From: DASPWV01 sp046726375
GTDB lineage: Bacteria > Acidobacteriota > Vicinamibacteria > Vicinamibacterales > UBA2999
Length of the DNA: 64,000 bases
Assembly: GCA_046726375.1 (NCBI GenBank)
Contig: JBKPAJ010000065.1
Span: 1 to 64,000 of the forward strand
Reading direction: 5' to 3'
A program made the translations under genes and the position numbers. The notes under the pieces were generated by a model. The model was not told the origin of the DNA. It was given only the letters and a program-made list of their open reading frames with translations, and searched no databases. How positions within the stretch are numbered: the stretch's first letter is position 1; each line of letters starts with the position of its first letter. Positions 51,910 to 60,981 of this stretch are shown here, piece after piece.

Positions 51910-52926
51910 ATGCCGGTTCCACCCGCAGCACACGATGTCGTTGTGGGGCTGATGGACGGATACATCCAGACGCAACTGCTGTATGTGGCAGCGCGCCTCC
52001 GGCTCGCCGATCTGCTCGCGAGCGGGCCTCAATCGGCTGAGGATTTGGCCGCTGCGGCAGGTGCTGATGCGTCCGTTCTTCATCGGATTCTGCGTGGCCT
52101 CGCGATCAACGGACTCATCAAGGAAGGCCAAGGAGTATTCAGTCTTACCGACGCGGGCCGCTACTTGCAGTCAGGCAGCGGGGATTCATTGCGAGGAGCC
52201 GTTCTCAGCCGTGGCGATCTGTACTATCGCGCCGCCTCAGGGCTGCTGGAGTCCGCTCAAAATGGAGGTGCCGCATTTCGGCACGTGTACGGAGCCGAGT
52301 TTTTCGATCACCTTACCGCCTCGCCGGACAGGCTCGTCGCCTTTCAAGAGTCCATGGTGGCTCGCTCTCAACTCGAAGTCGCGGAGGTCCTGCGTGCGTA
52401 CGACTTCAGCCGGTATCACCATATCGTCGATGTCGGCGGAGGATTCGGGGTGACGCTTGCTGCCATTCTGAAGTCATACTCTGATCTCCACGGGACGCTC
52501 TTTGATCGTCCCGAAGTGGTGCGAGCGGCGCAGGAACGCCTGCAAGCTGCGGGCGTTACCGCCCGCTGCAAGGTCGTGGCGGGCGATGCGTTCGACGCGG
52601 TGCCGCGTGGTGGAGACCTGTATCTGCTCTCACGCGTCATCCACGACTGGAACGACGAGGATGCCGTGCGGATCCTCCGCTCCTGCCGCACTGCGATGAA
52701 CCATGACGGCGGCCTCGTGCTGGTCGAAGCCGTCATCGCCGACCGCGTATCCGATCAGCCCGCGGCGATCCTCATGGACCTTCATATGTTGGTGCTCGGC
52801 CTTGGAAAGGAACGCACCGTCGGTGAGTTCAGCGGGTTGCTTGCGCGTGCTGGCTTCGCGCTGCGACTCGTCATCCCGACGCAAGGGCGCACCGGTGTCG
52901 ACATTCTCGAAGCGCGTTGCGTGTAG
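51910..52926 (+). CDS. O-methyltransferase (acetylserotonin/hydroxyneurosporene type)
   Basis: A 338-residue methyltransferase with a dimerisation/HTH region (about 15-85: GYIQTQLLYVAARLRLADLLASG, AGADASVLHRILRGLA) and the catalytic domain VDVGGGFGVTLAAIL (about 175-190), RVIHDWNDEDAVRILRSC with the catalytic H-D pair, and GLGKERTVGEF. Methylates a phenolic hydroxyl. ATG 51910 has AGGAGGA at 7 bases; the longer frame is not used. Confidence 0.9.
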   Translation: MPVPPAAHDVVVGLMDGYIQTQLLYVAARLRLADLLASGPQSAEDLAAAAGADASVLHRILRGLAINGLIKEGQGVFSLTDAGRYLQSGSGDSLRGAVLSRGDLYYRAASGLLESAQNGGAAFRHVYGAEFFDHLTASPDRLVAFQESMVARSQLEVAEVLRAYDFSRYHHIVDVGGGFGVTLAAILKSYSDLHGTLFDRPEVVRAAQERLQAAGVTARCKVVAGDAFDAVPRGGDLYLLSRVIHDWNDEDAVRILRSCRTAMNHDGGLVLVEAVIADRVSDQPAAILMDLHMLVLGLGKERTVGEFSGLLARAGFALRLVIPTQGRTGVDILEARCV

Positions 52927-53314
52927 TGCCGTGCCAGAATCAAGTGCTCGATCGCTCGCGGCGACCGGCGCAGTCGGGAGTAATTCGCGATTGTTGCTGA
53001 GGTCGAAGCCTTGAGGACTACTACAGTCTTTCTGATGTTCTGATGGGCTCAACCGAAAAATCCTGACAGCGCCTGGCTCGAGAACCGACAACAATCCTGC
53101 GGTTGTGATGTCAGCGCACTGGTTGACGGGATCGGTAGCGAACGGCGAGACGTGAATCTACCCCCTCAATTCACTTGGAGTTGATGATCGTGGCATTGAG
53201 CCGACCTCAAGATTCGGGCCGAAAGCGGCAGTATTCGAACGTTCAACGCCGTTGGCGCTGCGAACTGAAGTGAGCTTTGGGGTTAATGAGCCAGGACGTC
53301 TATTGCGATCGATC
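52927..53314. other. Intergenic region without assignable gene
   Basis: About 388 bases between the O-methyltransferase and the peptidase. No domain or RNA recognised. Confidence 0.4.
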
Positions 53315-54220
53315 ATGAAACCACCGCTCGCCCTTGTCTTTCTTGTTTTTCTTCACGGCGCTCAGTCGCCGGCGTCGGAGAACTTTCTCGCCGACTTGCG
53401 ACGCATGACAGCGGCAGAAACCAACGACGACCGGTTCAACGCGCTGACGGCAATGCTTCGCGCGCGGAACCTGACGTACTCAGTTCAGCTCTTCACGCTC
53501 GATAAACCAATCCGTCGCGAGCCGCGCACGGAAGGACGCAACGTGATTGTGGCGATTGGCACCGGCACCGAGTCCATTGTCGTCGGCGCGCACTACGATG
53601 CCGTGCGGCTGTCGGATGGCACGTTGAGCCGCGGCGCTGTCGACAATGCCGCGTCCAGCGTCACTCTCGTGCGTCTGGCCGAGGCGTTGCGTGCGGACGA
53701 TCTACCGCGGCAGGTAAAGGTGATCTGGTTTGATATGGAGGAACTGGGGCTGATTGGATCGCGGCGATATATCGACGCTTACGGGACGGATGGGCTGATT
53801 GCGATGCTCAACTTCGACGTGAACGGCTACGGCGACACGGTCCTCTACGGCCCGTCGGAGCGCGACGAGAGTCGCAACTTGCGCCGCCATCTAATGAGCG
53901 TGTGTGCTGCGGAAGCAAGAAGCTGTGTCGCATTCCCGCAGATGCCGCCCGGTGACGATCGATCCTTCGTCGGCGCAAAAATTCCGACGCTGTCGATCGG
54001 CGCCCTTCCGGCGATCGAGGCTCACCAACTGTGGTTGATGATAAACGCTGCGCAGGACTCCGGCTTAGCGCAGGGGCATACGCCGGCGATTCTCCGCACG
54101 ATTCACACGTATGAAGACACAACGGCAAAGGTCGACGGCGAGACCATGACCTGGATGCTGCAGTTTGCACACGCGCTGGTTCGCGAGGTCGCGCGATCGT
54201 CTGCCAAGCCAGCCAATTGA
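53315..54220 (+). CDS. Secreted M28-family metallopeptidase
   Basis: A 301-residue protein with a signal peptide (MKPPLALVFLVFLHGAQSPA). Zinc ligands are seen: GAHYDAV (H and D), GAVDNAASSV (D), DMEELGLIGSRRYID (E-E pair), NFDVNGYG (D) and HTYEDT (H). It is an aminopeptidase-like enzyme of the cell envelope. The ATG at 53315 starts the signal peptide; the 21 residues before it in the frame lack a site. Confidence 0.9.
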   Translation: MKPPLALVFLVFLHGAQSPASENFLADLRRMTAAETNDDRFNALTAMLRARNLTYSVQLFTLDKPIRREPRTEGRNVIVAIGTGTESIVVGAHYDAVRLSDGTLSRGAVDNAASSVTLVRLAEALRADDLPRQVKVIWFDMEELGLIGSRRYIDAYGTDGLIAMLNFDVNGYGDTVLYGPSERDESRNLRRHLMSVCAAEARSCVAFPQMPPGDDRSFVGAKIPTLSIGALPAIEAHQLWLMINAAQDSGLAQGHTPAILRTIHTYEDTTAKVDGETMTWMLQFAHALVREVARSSAKPAN

Positions 54221-54401
54221 ATGTCAAGAGCTCGACGAAGGAACTCCCGAACACCGCCTTGCGGCTCGTGAGGAGCAGAAATGAGTGCGTCGCACCGTAC
54301 CGCCCTTCAAAGAACTGAAAGAATCTGACAGCACTCGTTGCCGCCGCCCTGCTAGATTCGGCACTTAATCGTAGCCGGTGACGCCGCAGCGGGGTTCGAC
54401 A

Positions 54402-54962
54402 ATGAATCACAGCGTACGAAGCGCGTTTCGACGGTCCTTCCTTGTTGTCCTCACGTTGGTCTGCTCGGTGCACGCTCAACGTTCGCCGACCGATTCCACT
54501 TCCGACCCGGGAATTGTCCCAACCGGATTCGGCGAAGCCGTAGACCACGACGTGAGAGCGGTCAGGGTTGCGACCGAGTCGTTTACGGCTCTTGACAACG
54601 CGGTTGCCGCCGGTTACGAACGCGAGGTTTCGCAATGCGTCGAAGACCCGCGGCTGGGCGGTATGGGGTTTCACCACAAGAATCCCGCGCTGCGCGATGT
54701 CGACCTCGAAGTCGCCAAACCTGAGATTCTGCTGTACGAGCGCACGGAAGATGGCCGCTACATACTGACTGGCGTCGAGTACGTTGTCCCGATCTCCGCG
54801 TGGTCGCGAAGCGAGTCCCCCATCATCATGGGGCAGACCTTAAAGCGTAGCGACAGCCTCGGGATCTGGTATCTGCACGCGTGGAGTCGACCAAGGTTTC
54901 CATGCGTACCAGGAGCGATCAGATTCCGTGAGCAGGTTCTGCACTTGCTCGCGATGACCTGA
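54402..54962 (+). CDS. Secreted conserved hypothetical protein with aberrant tail
   Basis: A 186-residue protein with a signal peptide (SFLVVLTLVCSVHAQ). Family-like segments: ALDNAVAAGYEREVSQCVEDP, GGMGFHHKNPALRDVDLEV, KPEILLYERTEDGRYILTGV. After LGIWYLHAWSR the sequence loses the family ending and its last 40 codons overlap the convergent DUF6226 gene, suggesting a frameshift near 54870. Function unknown; occurs in many environmental genomes. Starts at ATG 54402. Confidence 0.6.
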   Translation: MNHSVRSAFRRSFLVVLTLVCSVHAQRSPTDSTSDPGIVPTGFGEAVDHDVRAVRVATESFTALDNAVAAGYEREVSQCVEDPRLGGMGFHHKNPALRDVDLEVAKPEILLYERTEDGRYILTGVEYVVPISAWSRSESPIIMGQTLKRSDSLGIWYLHAWSRPRFPCVPGAIRFREQVLHLLAMT

Positions 54963-55481
54963 CACTGTCGCGTGTTCGCTTCGGTCGGAAGACCAGAACG
55001 CCCATTCGGTCGATGCGTCCGTGACTCCGATCTGGATAGCCTCGAAGAAGCGACCCTCGATCACACTCGTGACTGTCCACTTGAGGCGGATGACTTCGTC
55101 ATCGGGGTTCTCGTTGCACGCGTCGCACCCGCAGCCCGGAAAGGTCACCGTGCACCAGCGTCCGAAGCGGACCCGAAGGCCAGGAAAGGCCGAGAACGCC
55201 ACGGCCACAGCCGCGGCCGTGCCATCGCGCGGCGTCAACGTGACAGTCGGCCGCGCTAACCTGATTCCTCTTTCCACTTCCGGATCGATCCCGTAGCCCT
55301 CGCTGCGCTCAACGTCGAAGTCGCGCGCCAACTGCTGCAGCAACTGCGTCGCGACGTCATGCAGTACGGCGAACCGCTTGGGATTCGTGACGCGGCCGTA
55401 CGCTTCGGGAGCACTCGACCCACTGCCATGTGCTGCGGGAGTTGGGTGACGCGACCACCCGTCGTCGTTGTCATCGTCCAT
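54840..55481 (-). CDS. DUF6226-family protein
   Basis: A 213-residue protein: YGRVTNPKRFAVLHDVATQLLQQL, RDFDVERSEGYGIDPEVERG, FSAFPGLRVRFGRWCTVTFPGCGCDACNENPDDEVIRL and a C-terminal FWSSD segment. The FPGCGCDAC motif is diagnostic for DUF6226. No known function. ATG at 55481 was chosen over TTG at 55517. It overlaps the convergent gene by 123 bases. Confidence 0.8.
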   Translation of the reverse strand: MDDDNDDGWSRHPTPAAHGSGSSAPEAYGRVTNPKRFAVLHDVATQLLQQLARDFDVERSEGYGIDPEVERGIRLARPTVTLTPRDGTAAAVAVAFSAFPGLRVRFGRWCTVTFPGCGCDACNENPDDEVIRLKWTVTSVIEGRFFEAIQIGVTDASTEWAFWSSDRSEHATVSGHREQVQNLLTESDRSWYAWKPWSTPRVQIPDPEAVATL

Positions 55482-55659
55482 CGTCGCCGAATCGTCGCCC
55501 GTTGCGGCCGGTCGCAATAGACGGACCCGATTGTCCGCCCTCGCCGAGTTGCTCGGACAATGATCGCATTAATTCAGTTGCCATCGTGAATGTGCTGTCA
55601 GCTGCGAACGACCACTGCTGGACGACGCGGGCATCCTGCGGGCTCGAGGAGAGAGTTTC

Positions 55660-57090
55660 TCAATCGCGAAAGCACGCGCCGAGGCGCCGAAGTCCTTCTT
55701 CGATGTCGTCAGTCGCGATCGCGCCATACCCAAGCATCACGCCGGCCCGCTGGGAGCGACCGACCGTGAACGACGACAACAGCTGGACGGCGACACCGAC
55801 ATCGGCGGCGCGCTGCGCAATACCTACTATTCGCGAGGGCGGCAATCTGGAGGCGACGGCAGTAACGTGCAGACCGGTACTTGACGGCACGAGCTCGAGG
55901 TGCTGCCTGAAGTCGCGGGATAGAGTGCTGACGATCAGCGCGTGCCGGGCACGATAGACGGTACCAACCCGTCTGATGTGCCGTGCGTAACTACCGTCAT
56001 CGATGAAGCGAGCCAGAGCCGCCTGCACGAGGCCGGACGTATGCCAGTCGGAGACATACTTTGCCTTCTGAACCGCGGAGCGCAGTGATGAAGGTGCCAC
56101 GATAAACCCGAGTCGCAGCGTCGGCAACATCGTCTTGGAAAATGACCCGATGTAAATCACGAGGCCAGACCCGTCGAGCGTCTGCAGTGCTTCGAGCGGC
56201 CGCCCACCGAATCGGAACTCGCTGTCATAGTCATCTTCGATGATCGCCGCCTTGTGCCGCTCGGCCCAACTGAGCAGCGCCTGACGGCGAGCCAGCGTCA
56301 TCGGCACACCAAGTGGATACTGGTGCGACGGCGTCACGTAGACGGCCCGTACTCGACGTGGGATCGCTGTCACAACGAGTCCGTCGCGATCGACGGGAAC
56401 TCCCACCACGCGAACACCCAGCGATTCGAGGAGAAGCCTGGCGGGTGGGTAACCGGGGTCTTCGACCGCGACTTGGTCCCCTGGCGCCAGCAAGACGCGA
56501 GCGAGGATGTCGAGGGCCTGCTGAGTGCCGTTCGTGACCGTGACCGCCTCTGGCGGCGTCAGCACGCCGCGGGAAATCGCGATATGGCGCGCAATCGCCG
56601 CGCGCAGCCCCGGATCCCCCGCCGGATGCTGATAGACGCCGGCGGCCACTTCACCCGAACGCATGGCTCGCGCCATCAGTCGACGCCACGCCCGATGCGG
56701 AAACAGCAAGGCATCCGGAAGGCCAGTCCGAAAATCATAGCGAGCAGGCCTGTCAAACGCGGTCGACAGCGGGATCGATTGCCAAACGGCTCGTGGCCGA
56801 AGGACGCTGCCTTGGAGCTTGACGAACGGTGAGCCTCGCCGCCTGGCATGTTCGCTGACAAACGTTCCGGCACCCACACGCGCGGTCACGAATCCTTCGG
56901 CGGCGAGCGTTTCGTACGCCACGCTGACGGTCATGCGCGACACCGACAGTCTGCGAGCCAGATGCCGTGTCGGCGGCAATGCGTCACCGGGGCCAAGCCG
57001 GCCGTCGGCAATCGCCTGGCGCAGCTGACGGCAGATCTCGCGGCAGAGATCCTTGCGGCCAACGAGGTTGACATGGAGATCCATCGCCAT
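55660..57090 (-). CDS. MocR/PdxR-type regulator (GntR-aminotransferase fusion)
   Basis: A 476-residue protein: N-terminal GntR winged helix (about 12-75, LCREICRQLRQAIADGRLGPGDALPP), linker, and an aminotransferase-I domain with TNGTQQALDILARVL, EDPGYPP, IEDDYDSEFRF and SFSKTMLPTLRLGF, whose lysine forms the PLP link. MocR regulators sense PLP or amino compounds. It diverges from the small membrane protein at 57116, which may be its target. Confidence 0.92.
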   Translation of the reverse strand: MAMDLHVNLVGRKDLCREICRQLRQAIADGRLGPGDALPPTRHLARRLSVSRMTVSVAYETLAAEGFVTARVGAGTFVSEHARRRGSPFVKLQGSVLRPRAVWQSIPLSTAFDRPARYDFRTGLPDALLFPHRAWRRLMARAMRSGEVAAGVYQHPAGDPGLRAAIARHIAISRGVLTPPEAVTVTNGTQQALDILARVLLAPGDQVAVEDPGYPPARLLLESLGVRVVGVPVDRDGLVVTAIPRRVRAVYVTPSHQYPLGVPMTLARRQALLSWAERHKAAIIEDDYDSEFRFGGRPLEALQTLDGSGLVIYIGSFSKTMLPTLRLGFIVAPSSLRSAVQKAKYVSDWHTSGLVQAALARFIDDGSYARHIRRVGTVYRARHALIVSTLSRDFRQHLELVPSSTGLHVTAVASRLPPSRIVGIAQRAADVGVAVQLLSSFTVGRSQRAGVMLGYGAIATDDIEEGLRRLGACFRD

Positions 57091-57115
57091 GGGCGGCTCG
57101 AATTGGACTGGTGAA

Positions 57116-57670
57116 ATGGTACCAGATTGGCTCTGGAAGTCAGTCCTTTGGCACGTCTACCCTACCGAATCGCGAGTGCGCGACTGGGGAAGGATCGATT
57201 CGAGTGAGCCGGTGTGTCGACGCGCGACAACATTTGTGCTGGGCGGTGGAGCCGTCGCGGCGACGCTGAACATTCTGTACGCCTGGTTGTTCTGGCGGCT
57301 AAAGGCGGGCGTTTCGATGCAGCGCATTCTCCAGTCTGTCGCCGCCGGCGTTCTTGGCAGAAGCAGCTTCGACGGCGGCACCTCAACGGCGACGCTGGGA
57401 TTGGTGCTGCACTACTTCATGGCGTCGGTCATGTCTGTTGGCTACTACCTCGCCACAGATCGCTGGCCGTTGCTGGTCGAACGTCCCGCGCTCTGCGGCG
57501 CGGCCTACGGACTGCTGCTGTACGCGGTGATGAACGCCATCGTCGCACCGTTGTCCGCAGCCGGTCAGGGACCTGCCGTTCGCCTGTGGATCGTCCTCAG
57601 CATTGTGGTGCACATGGTGTGCATCGGGACTCCCATTGGTCTTGCTGCGGAAAGGGCGCGGAGTGCCTGA
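57116..57670 (+). CDS. Conserved four-helix membrane protein
   Basis: A 184-residue membrane protein (start uncertain; a GTG at 57236 would leave 144 residues). Family-like parts are AATLNILYAWLFWRLKAGVSMQRILQSVAAGVLGRSSFDGGTSTATLGLVLHYFMA and RPALCGAAYGLLLYAVMNAIVAPLSA. I know this small membrane family as conserved but uncharacterised. It diverges from MocR and overlaps the AraC start. Confidence 0.65.
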   Translation: MVPDWLWKSVLWHVYPTESRVRDWGRIDSSEPVCRRATTFVLGGGAVAATLNILYAWLFWRLKAGVSMQRILQSVAAGVLGRSSFDGGTSTATLGLVLHYFMASVMSVGYYLATDRWPLLVERPALCGAAYGLLLYAVMNAIVAPLSAAGQGPAVRLWIVLSIVVHMVCIGTPIGLAAERARSA

Positions 57671-58550
57671 TCCACGCACATCTAGAGAAGTTACCTCACC
57701 TACCCGGTTGTTCGAATCCGCAAGTGGACTCGTCGAGCGAGTTGAATGCCGCAGCGCGCAGCCGGCCTTAATGGCTGAGGATTTCTCACCTGATTTCAAG
57801 GTCGCCTTCCCGTACCGCGGCGGCTTCGTGTGGCACGTCGGCGGTGAAGCCGTGGTCAGCGATCCTAATCAAGTTCTGTTCATCAGGCGCGGGGAGCCGT
57901 TTCGCATGGGCCGGCATCGGCCCGACGGTTTCGGCGAGGTGATCATCACGCCGGCGGAGTCCATCCTGCGAGCCGTCTCGGAGGCAACCGGATTCGATCT
58001 GGAGCGACATCCTCTTTTTGCGGCGCGGAGTCGGCGGGCCCCACCCATGCTGCAGCGGCGCTGCGCACAGTTCATCCATCAGGCCGTCAATGACGATCGC
58101 CCAACCGATCTCGATTTGGATCACGCGCTCATCTCGTTGCTGCGCGACGCGCTTCAGTTGGAGGCTCCCACGTCCGTCAGTTCACCTCAGATACGACGGC
58201 TGATTCGGCGCGCCAAGGAGTTTGTGAACGCCCATTTCACAGAGCGATTGCAGCTGTTCGATGTGGGTCGCGCCGTGGGTGCCTCGCCTGCCTATGTCAC
58301 GGATGTTTTTCGTCGCTTCGAAGGGATTTCGTTGCAGCGCTACGTGACCCAACTGCGCCTCGCCCGCGCGCTCGTTGAACTGCCATACTCCACAGACATC
58401 ACGTCACTGGCGCTCGATCTCGGCTTCTCGAGCCACAGCCATTTCACGCTGGCCTTCCGACGCGCGTTCGGCTGCACACCGTCTGAGTTCCGCCGAATTA
58501 CTCGACATCGCCACGAATCAGCGGATTTCGAACACGGCGGCGTGCGATGA
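57663..58550 (+). CDS. AraC-family transcriptional regulator
   Basis: A 295-residue AraC-type regulator: a small N-terminal sensing domain with VWHVGGEAVVSDPNQVLFIRRGEPFRM, a helical middle, and a double HTH at the C-terminus (about 195-290: LFDVGRAVGASPAYVTDVF and ITSLALDLGFSSHSHFTLAF). The GTG at 57663 gives the start nearest the domain; the earlier frame is inside the membrane protein. Overlaps the hydrolase start by 4 bases (ATGA). Confidence 0.85.
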   Translation: MPDPRTSREVTSPTRLFESASGLVERVECRSAQPALMAEDFSPDFKVAFPYRGGFVWHVGGEAVVSDPNQVLFIRRGEPFRMGRHRPDGFGEVIITPAESILRAVSEATGFDLERHPLFAARSRRAPPMLQRRCAQFIHQAVNDDRPTDLDLDHALISLLRDALQLEAPTSVSSPQIRRLIRRAKEFVNAHFTERLQLFDVGRAVGASPAYVTDVFRRFEGISLQRYVTQLRLARALVELPYSTDITSLALDLGFSSHSHFTLAFRRAFGCTPSEFRRITRHRHESADFEHGGVR

Positions 58551-59677
58551 CTCAGCGAAGGAACGTGACAGCGTATTTCCGCACGTTGCGCTCACGATGG
58601 ACAAAAATGGTGCACCGTGCCAGCTGGCGACGGGTATGGCTCGGCGGGCCATCGTGCTTCGTGCTGGTCGTTTTCGTGAGCGTCGGCGTGCTCGCTGGAG
58701 ATCGCGAGCCATTGAGTCTAGACACACACGAACGTAGCCGCTTGCCGGGCAAATTCATCGCACTCTCGCACGGGTATACGAGCTACGATGTCACCGGTCC
58801 GGCGGACGGCCGTGTGGTGCTGCTGATTCCCGGGATCTCCATTCCCAGGAGCGTGTTCCGACCTACTGCCGCATCCCTTGCACAAGCTGGCTACCGCGTC
58901 GTCACGTACGATCTGTACGGACGCGGGTTGTCGGATCGGCCGCGAGTGCGCTACGACGCGGCCCTGTTCAACCAACAGATCGATGAGCTGCTTACCGCGA
59001 TCCAGATTACTGGGCCCATCACGCTCATGGGTGTGGCTTCGGGTGGGCTGCAGTCGATGCTCTATACGGAGTTTCGACCGACCCGCGTCGAACGCCTCGT
59101 CCTCATCTGCCCCGACGGAGTAAATGCGCCGGTCGACGGTTTTGTTCGACTGGTGCGAACCCCGGTGGTCGGCCAAATCGCCGGTCGCGTCATCTTGAAT
59201 ACGGTCGGTCAGCGGCAATGGGAGGAGCGGCTGCAGAACTATTCGTCTGACGGCCGCGTCGTCGAAGACGTCATCACGTCGTTCCGAAGTCAGCTCCGTT
59301 ACCAGGGGTTCTGGCGTGCGCTGGCATCGTCAATTGCGAGCCTGCCCATCAGCGAGTCGAGCGATCTTTTCCGACGAGTGGAACGCCAAGGGCTGCCGAC
59401 GCTGATCCTCTGGGGTACCCACGACGTGATTATTCCGGTTCGGCTTGCTCAGGAAGTGCGGAGACTGATGCCATCAGCGTCGTACGTCGAAATCCCGGCG
59501 GGCCATCTGCCGCAATACGAGCGTCCCGATCTCACGAACGAAGCGATACTTCGCTTTCTCGAGCAGACGCAAAAACGTCATGCCCGGTCCCTTCGCGGTG
59601 AGCTTGCGAAGGGTCCGGCTAACGATGAAGGTGCGGCGCCGTCCCACATGCCAGCGTCAGTGATGTATTGGCCATGA
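58547..59677 (+). CDS. Membrane-anchored alpha/beta hydrolase
   Basis: A 376-residue hydrolase with an N-terminal membrane segment (about 32-52). LLIPGISIPRSVFRP, DLYGRGLSDRPRV and nucleophile elbow LMGVASGGLQSML (serine) are followed by ILWGTHDVIIP and GHLPQYERPD (Asp and His). Typical of 2-hydroxy-6-oxo-acid hydrolases or lipases. Starts at the ATG overlapping the AraC stop. The last 30 residues run through the carotenoid-oxygenase remnant on the other strand. Confidence 0.88.
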   Translation: MTQRRNVTAYFRTLRSRWTKMVHRASWRRVWLGGPSCFVLVVFVSVGVLAGDREPLSLDTHERSRLPGKFIALSHGYTSYDVTGPADGRVVLLIPGISIPRSVFRPTAASLAQAGYRVVTYDLYGRGLSDRPRVRYDAALFNQQIDELLTAIQITGPITLMGVASGGLQSMLYTEFRPTRVERLVLICPDGVNAPVDGFVRLVRTPVVGQIAGRVILNTVGQRQWEERLQNYSSDGRVVEDVITSFRSQLRYQGFWRALASSIASLPISESSDLFRRVERQGLPTLILWGTHDVIIPVRLAQEVRRLMPSASYVEIPAGHLPQYERPDLTNEAILRFLEQTQKRHARSLRGELAKGPANDEGAAPSHMPASVMYWP

Positions 59678-59851
59678 AAACCGAACGCAATATGGTGTGG
59701 CAGCCGCCCGACCTCGTTCTTCAAAGGACTCGGCATCCAGGACGAGCAGGAACGAAGTTCGTCTCTTTGCAGCAAAGACGACCGCGAGGATCACGCCGTG
59801 GTCCTCGCGAGAGCGGCGGGATTCAATTTCCAAGCGTGCTCCTTCAATCAT
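59600..59851 (-). pseudogene. Carotenoid-oxygenase C-terminal remnant
   Basis: Minus-strand frame one: SREDHGVILAVVFAAKRRTS and FLLVLDAESFEE; frame two (after a shift near 59715): GRLPHHIAFGFHGQYI. This is the end of a carotenoid cleavage dioxygenase (..VLDAR.FEE..RA..PH.IPFGFHG), with the last iron-ligand histidine in GFHGQ. It overlaps the hydrolase tail by 78 bases. Confidence 0.7.
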
Positions 59852-59929
59852 TACACATGGGTCTCGGCGCGAATTCCCCTCGTCAGCTAAATTTACTTGG
59901 GTTCTGGCGCAGCAGACGAATGAATCCGT

Positions 59930-60334
59930 TCAGCGCCATCGATTTGCCTCCTGCTTCAGCCAGTACCGGATACCACGGCCGGCATATGGTTCTTGCGCAA
60001 ACCGCGGGATGACGTGCATGTGTGCATGCATTACGTCCTGCCCGCCGGTAGCCGCGCAGTTCCAGCCGACGTTGTAGCCCTGTGGCTGGTACGTCGCGTC
60101 CATCCACCGCTTCACATCGGCGAGCAACTGAAATGACGTGCACACCTCGTCGAGCGTTAGATCGAATACGGTTTCAGCGTGACGAACCGGAATGATCACG
60201 CCGGAGCCGACCAGCGCACCTTGTTGCCTGGCGTTCTGCAGGAAAAGCGCCGAGTCGTTGCGACAAACGAGCCGCTGATCGGGATCGTCCGCCCAGTGGC
60301 ACAGAGGACAGTCGCTCGGGATGACGTCTGGCAT
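59930..60334 (-). CDS. HIT-family nucleotide hydrolase/transferase
   Basis: A 134-residue histidine-triad protein. It has a CPLC pair near the N-terminus (zinc or structural), VIIPVRHAETVFDL and the triad HAHMHVIPRF (about 104-113) typical of HIT hydrolases of dinucleotides. ATG 60334. It is 93 bases upstream of the DUF1801 gene end on the same strand. Confidence 0.9.
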   Translation of the reverse strand: MPDVIPSDCPLCHWADDPDQRLVCRNDSALFLQNARQQGALVGSGVIIPVRHAETVFDLTLDEVCTSFQLLADVKRWMDATYQPQGYNVGWNCAATGGQDVMHAHMHVIPRFAQEPYAGRGIRYWLKQEANRWR

Positions 60335-60427
60335 GTCGCGGTTCGCGGAGTTGAAGGTTCGAGCGGCGACTCGATGAGCCCGTGGCTGTCCTCGGGCGCG
60401 ACTTGCGCGGAATCTTACGCAGGCGTT

Positions 60428-60934
60428 CTAGACTCTCGAACCTTTGCTCTTTGGTACCGAGTGCTTGGTGTTGTAAGCGATCGCCGCGCGCAGCAACGCC
60501 TTGAGCGCAGTCTTGTCTATCTTGTCTCCCTCGCGAAAGTCTATCGCCCGCCACGTGTTCCCCTCCAGGCCCGCGTTGAAGAGCTTCTTGGGATCAGGGA
60601 GCTCGGCTCCGTTGAAGAACGTGAGCTTCACCTTGTCCTTGTGGGCATTGGCGAGGGCGTACATCCCCTCGTGCGACCAGACGGGGCTCCCCATCCACTT
60701 CCATTCTTCGACTACCTCGGGGTCCGCCTCGCGGATGAGGGTCCGGATTTCGGCCAACCTCTCGCCTCTCCAATCCCCCAGGTCCGCGATTCTCTTGTCG
60801 ATCCGCTCGGATGCGCTCATATGGTGTGATGACGTGGCGACCGCCTTGCGCGGTTTGGCCGCCTTCGCAGCGACCCGCTTGGCGGCGGCCTTCTTTGCGA
60901 CCTTCGCCGACTTCGTGGACGTCTTGCCGGGCAT
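60428..60934 (-). CDS. DUF1801 protein with basic N-terminal tail
   Basis: A 168-residue protein: an alanine/lysine-rich tail (about 1-38, KSAKVAKKAAAKRVAAKAAK) and a DUF1801/YdhG-like domain (RIDKRIADLGDWRGERLAEIRTLIREADPEVVEEWKW, ALANAHKDKVKLTFFNGAELPDPK). The basic tail is histone-H1-like and suggests nucleic-acid binding. Start ATG 60934. Paralogue of the next gene. Confidence 0.85.
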   Translation of the reverse strand: MPGKTSTKSAKVAKKAAAKRVAAKAAKPRKAVATSSHHMSASERIDKRIADLGDWRGERLAEIRTLIREADPEVVEEWKWMGSPVWSHEGMYALANAHKDKVKLTFFNGAELPDPKKLFNAGLEGNTWRAIDFREGDKIDKTALKALLRAAIAYNTKHSVPKSKGSRV

Positions 60935-60981
60935 TGTGTTCACTCCAGGACTGCGGTGACGTGCGAGGATCCCGGCCGGCG

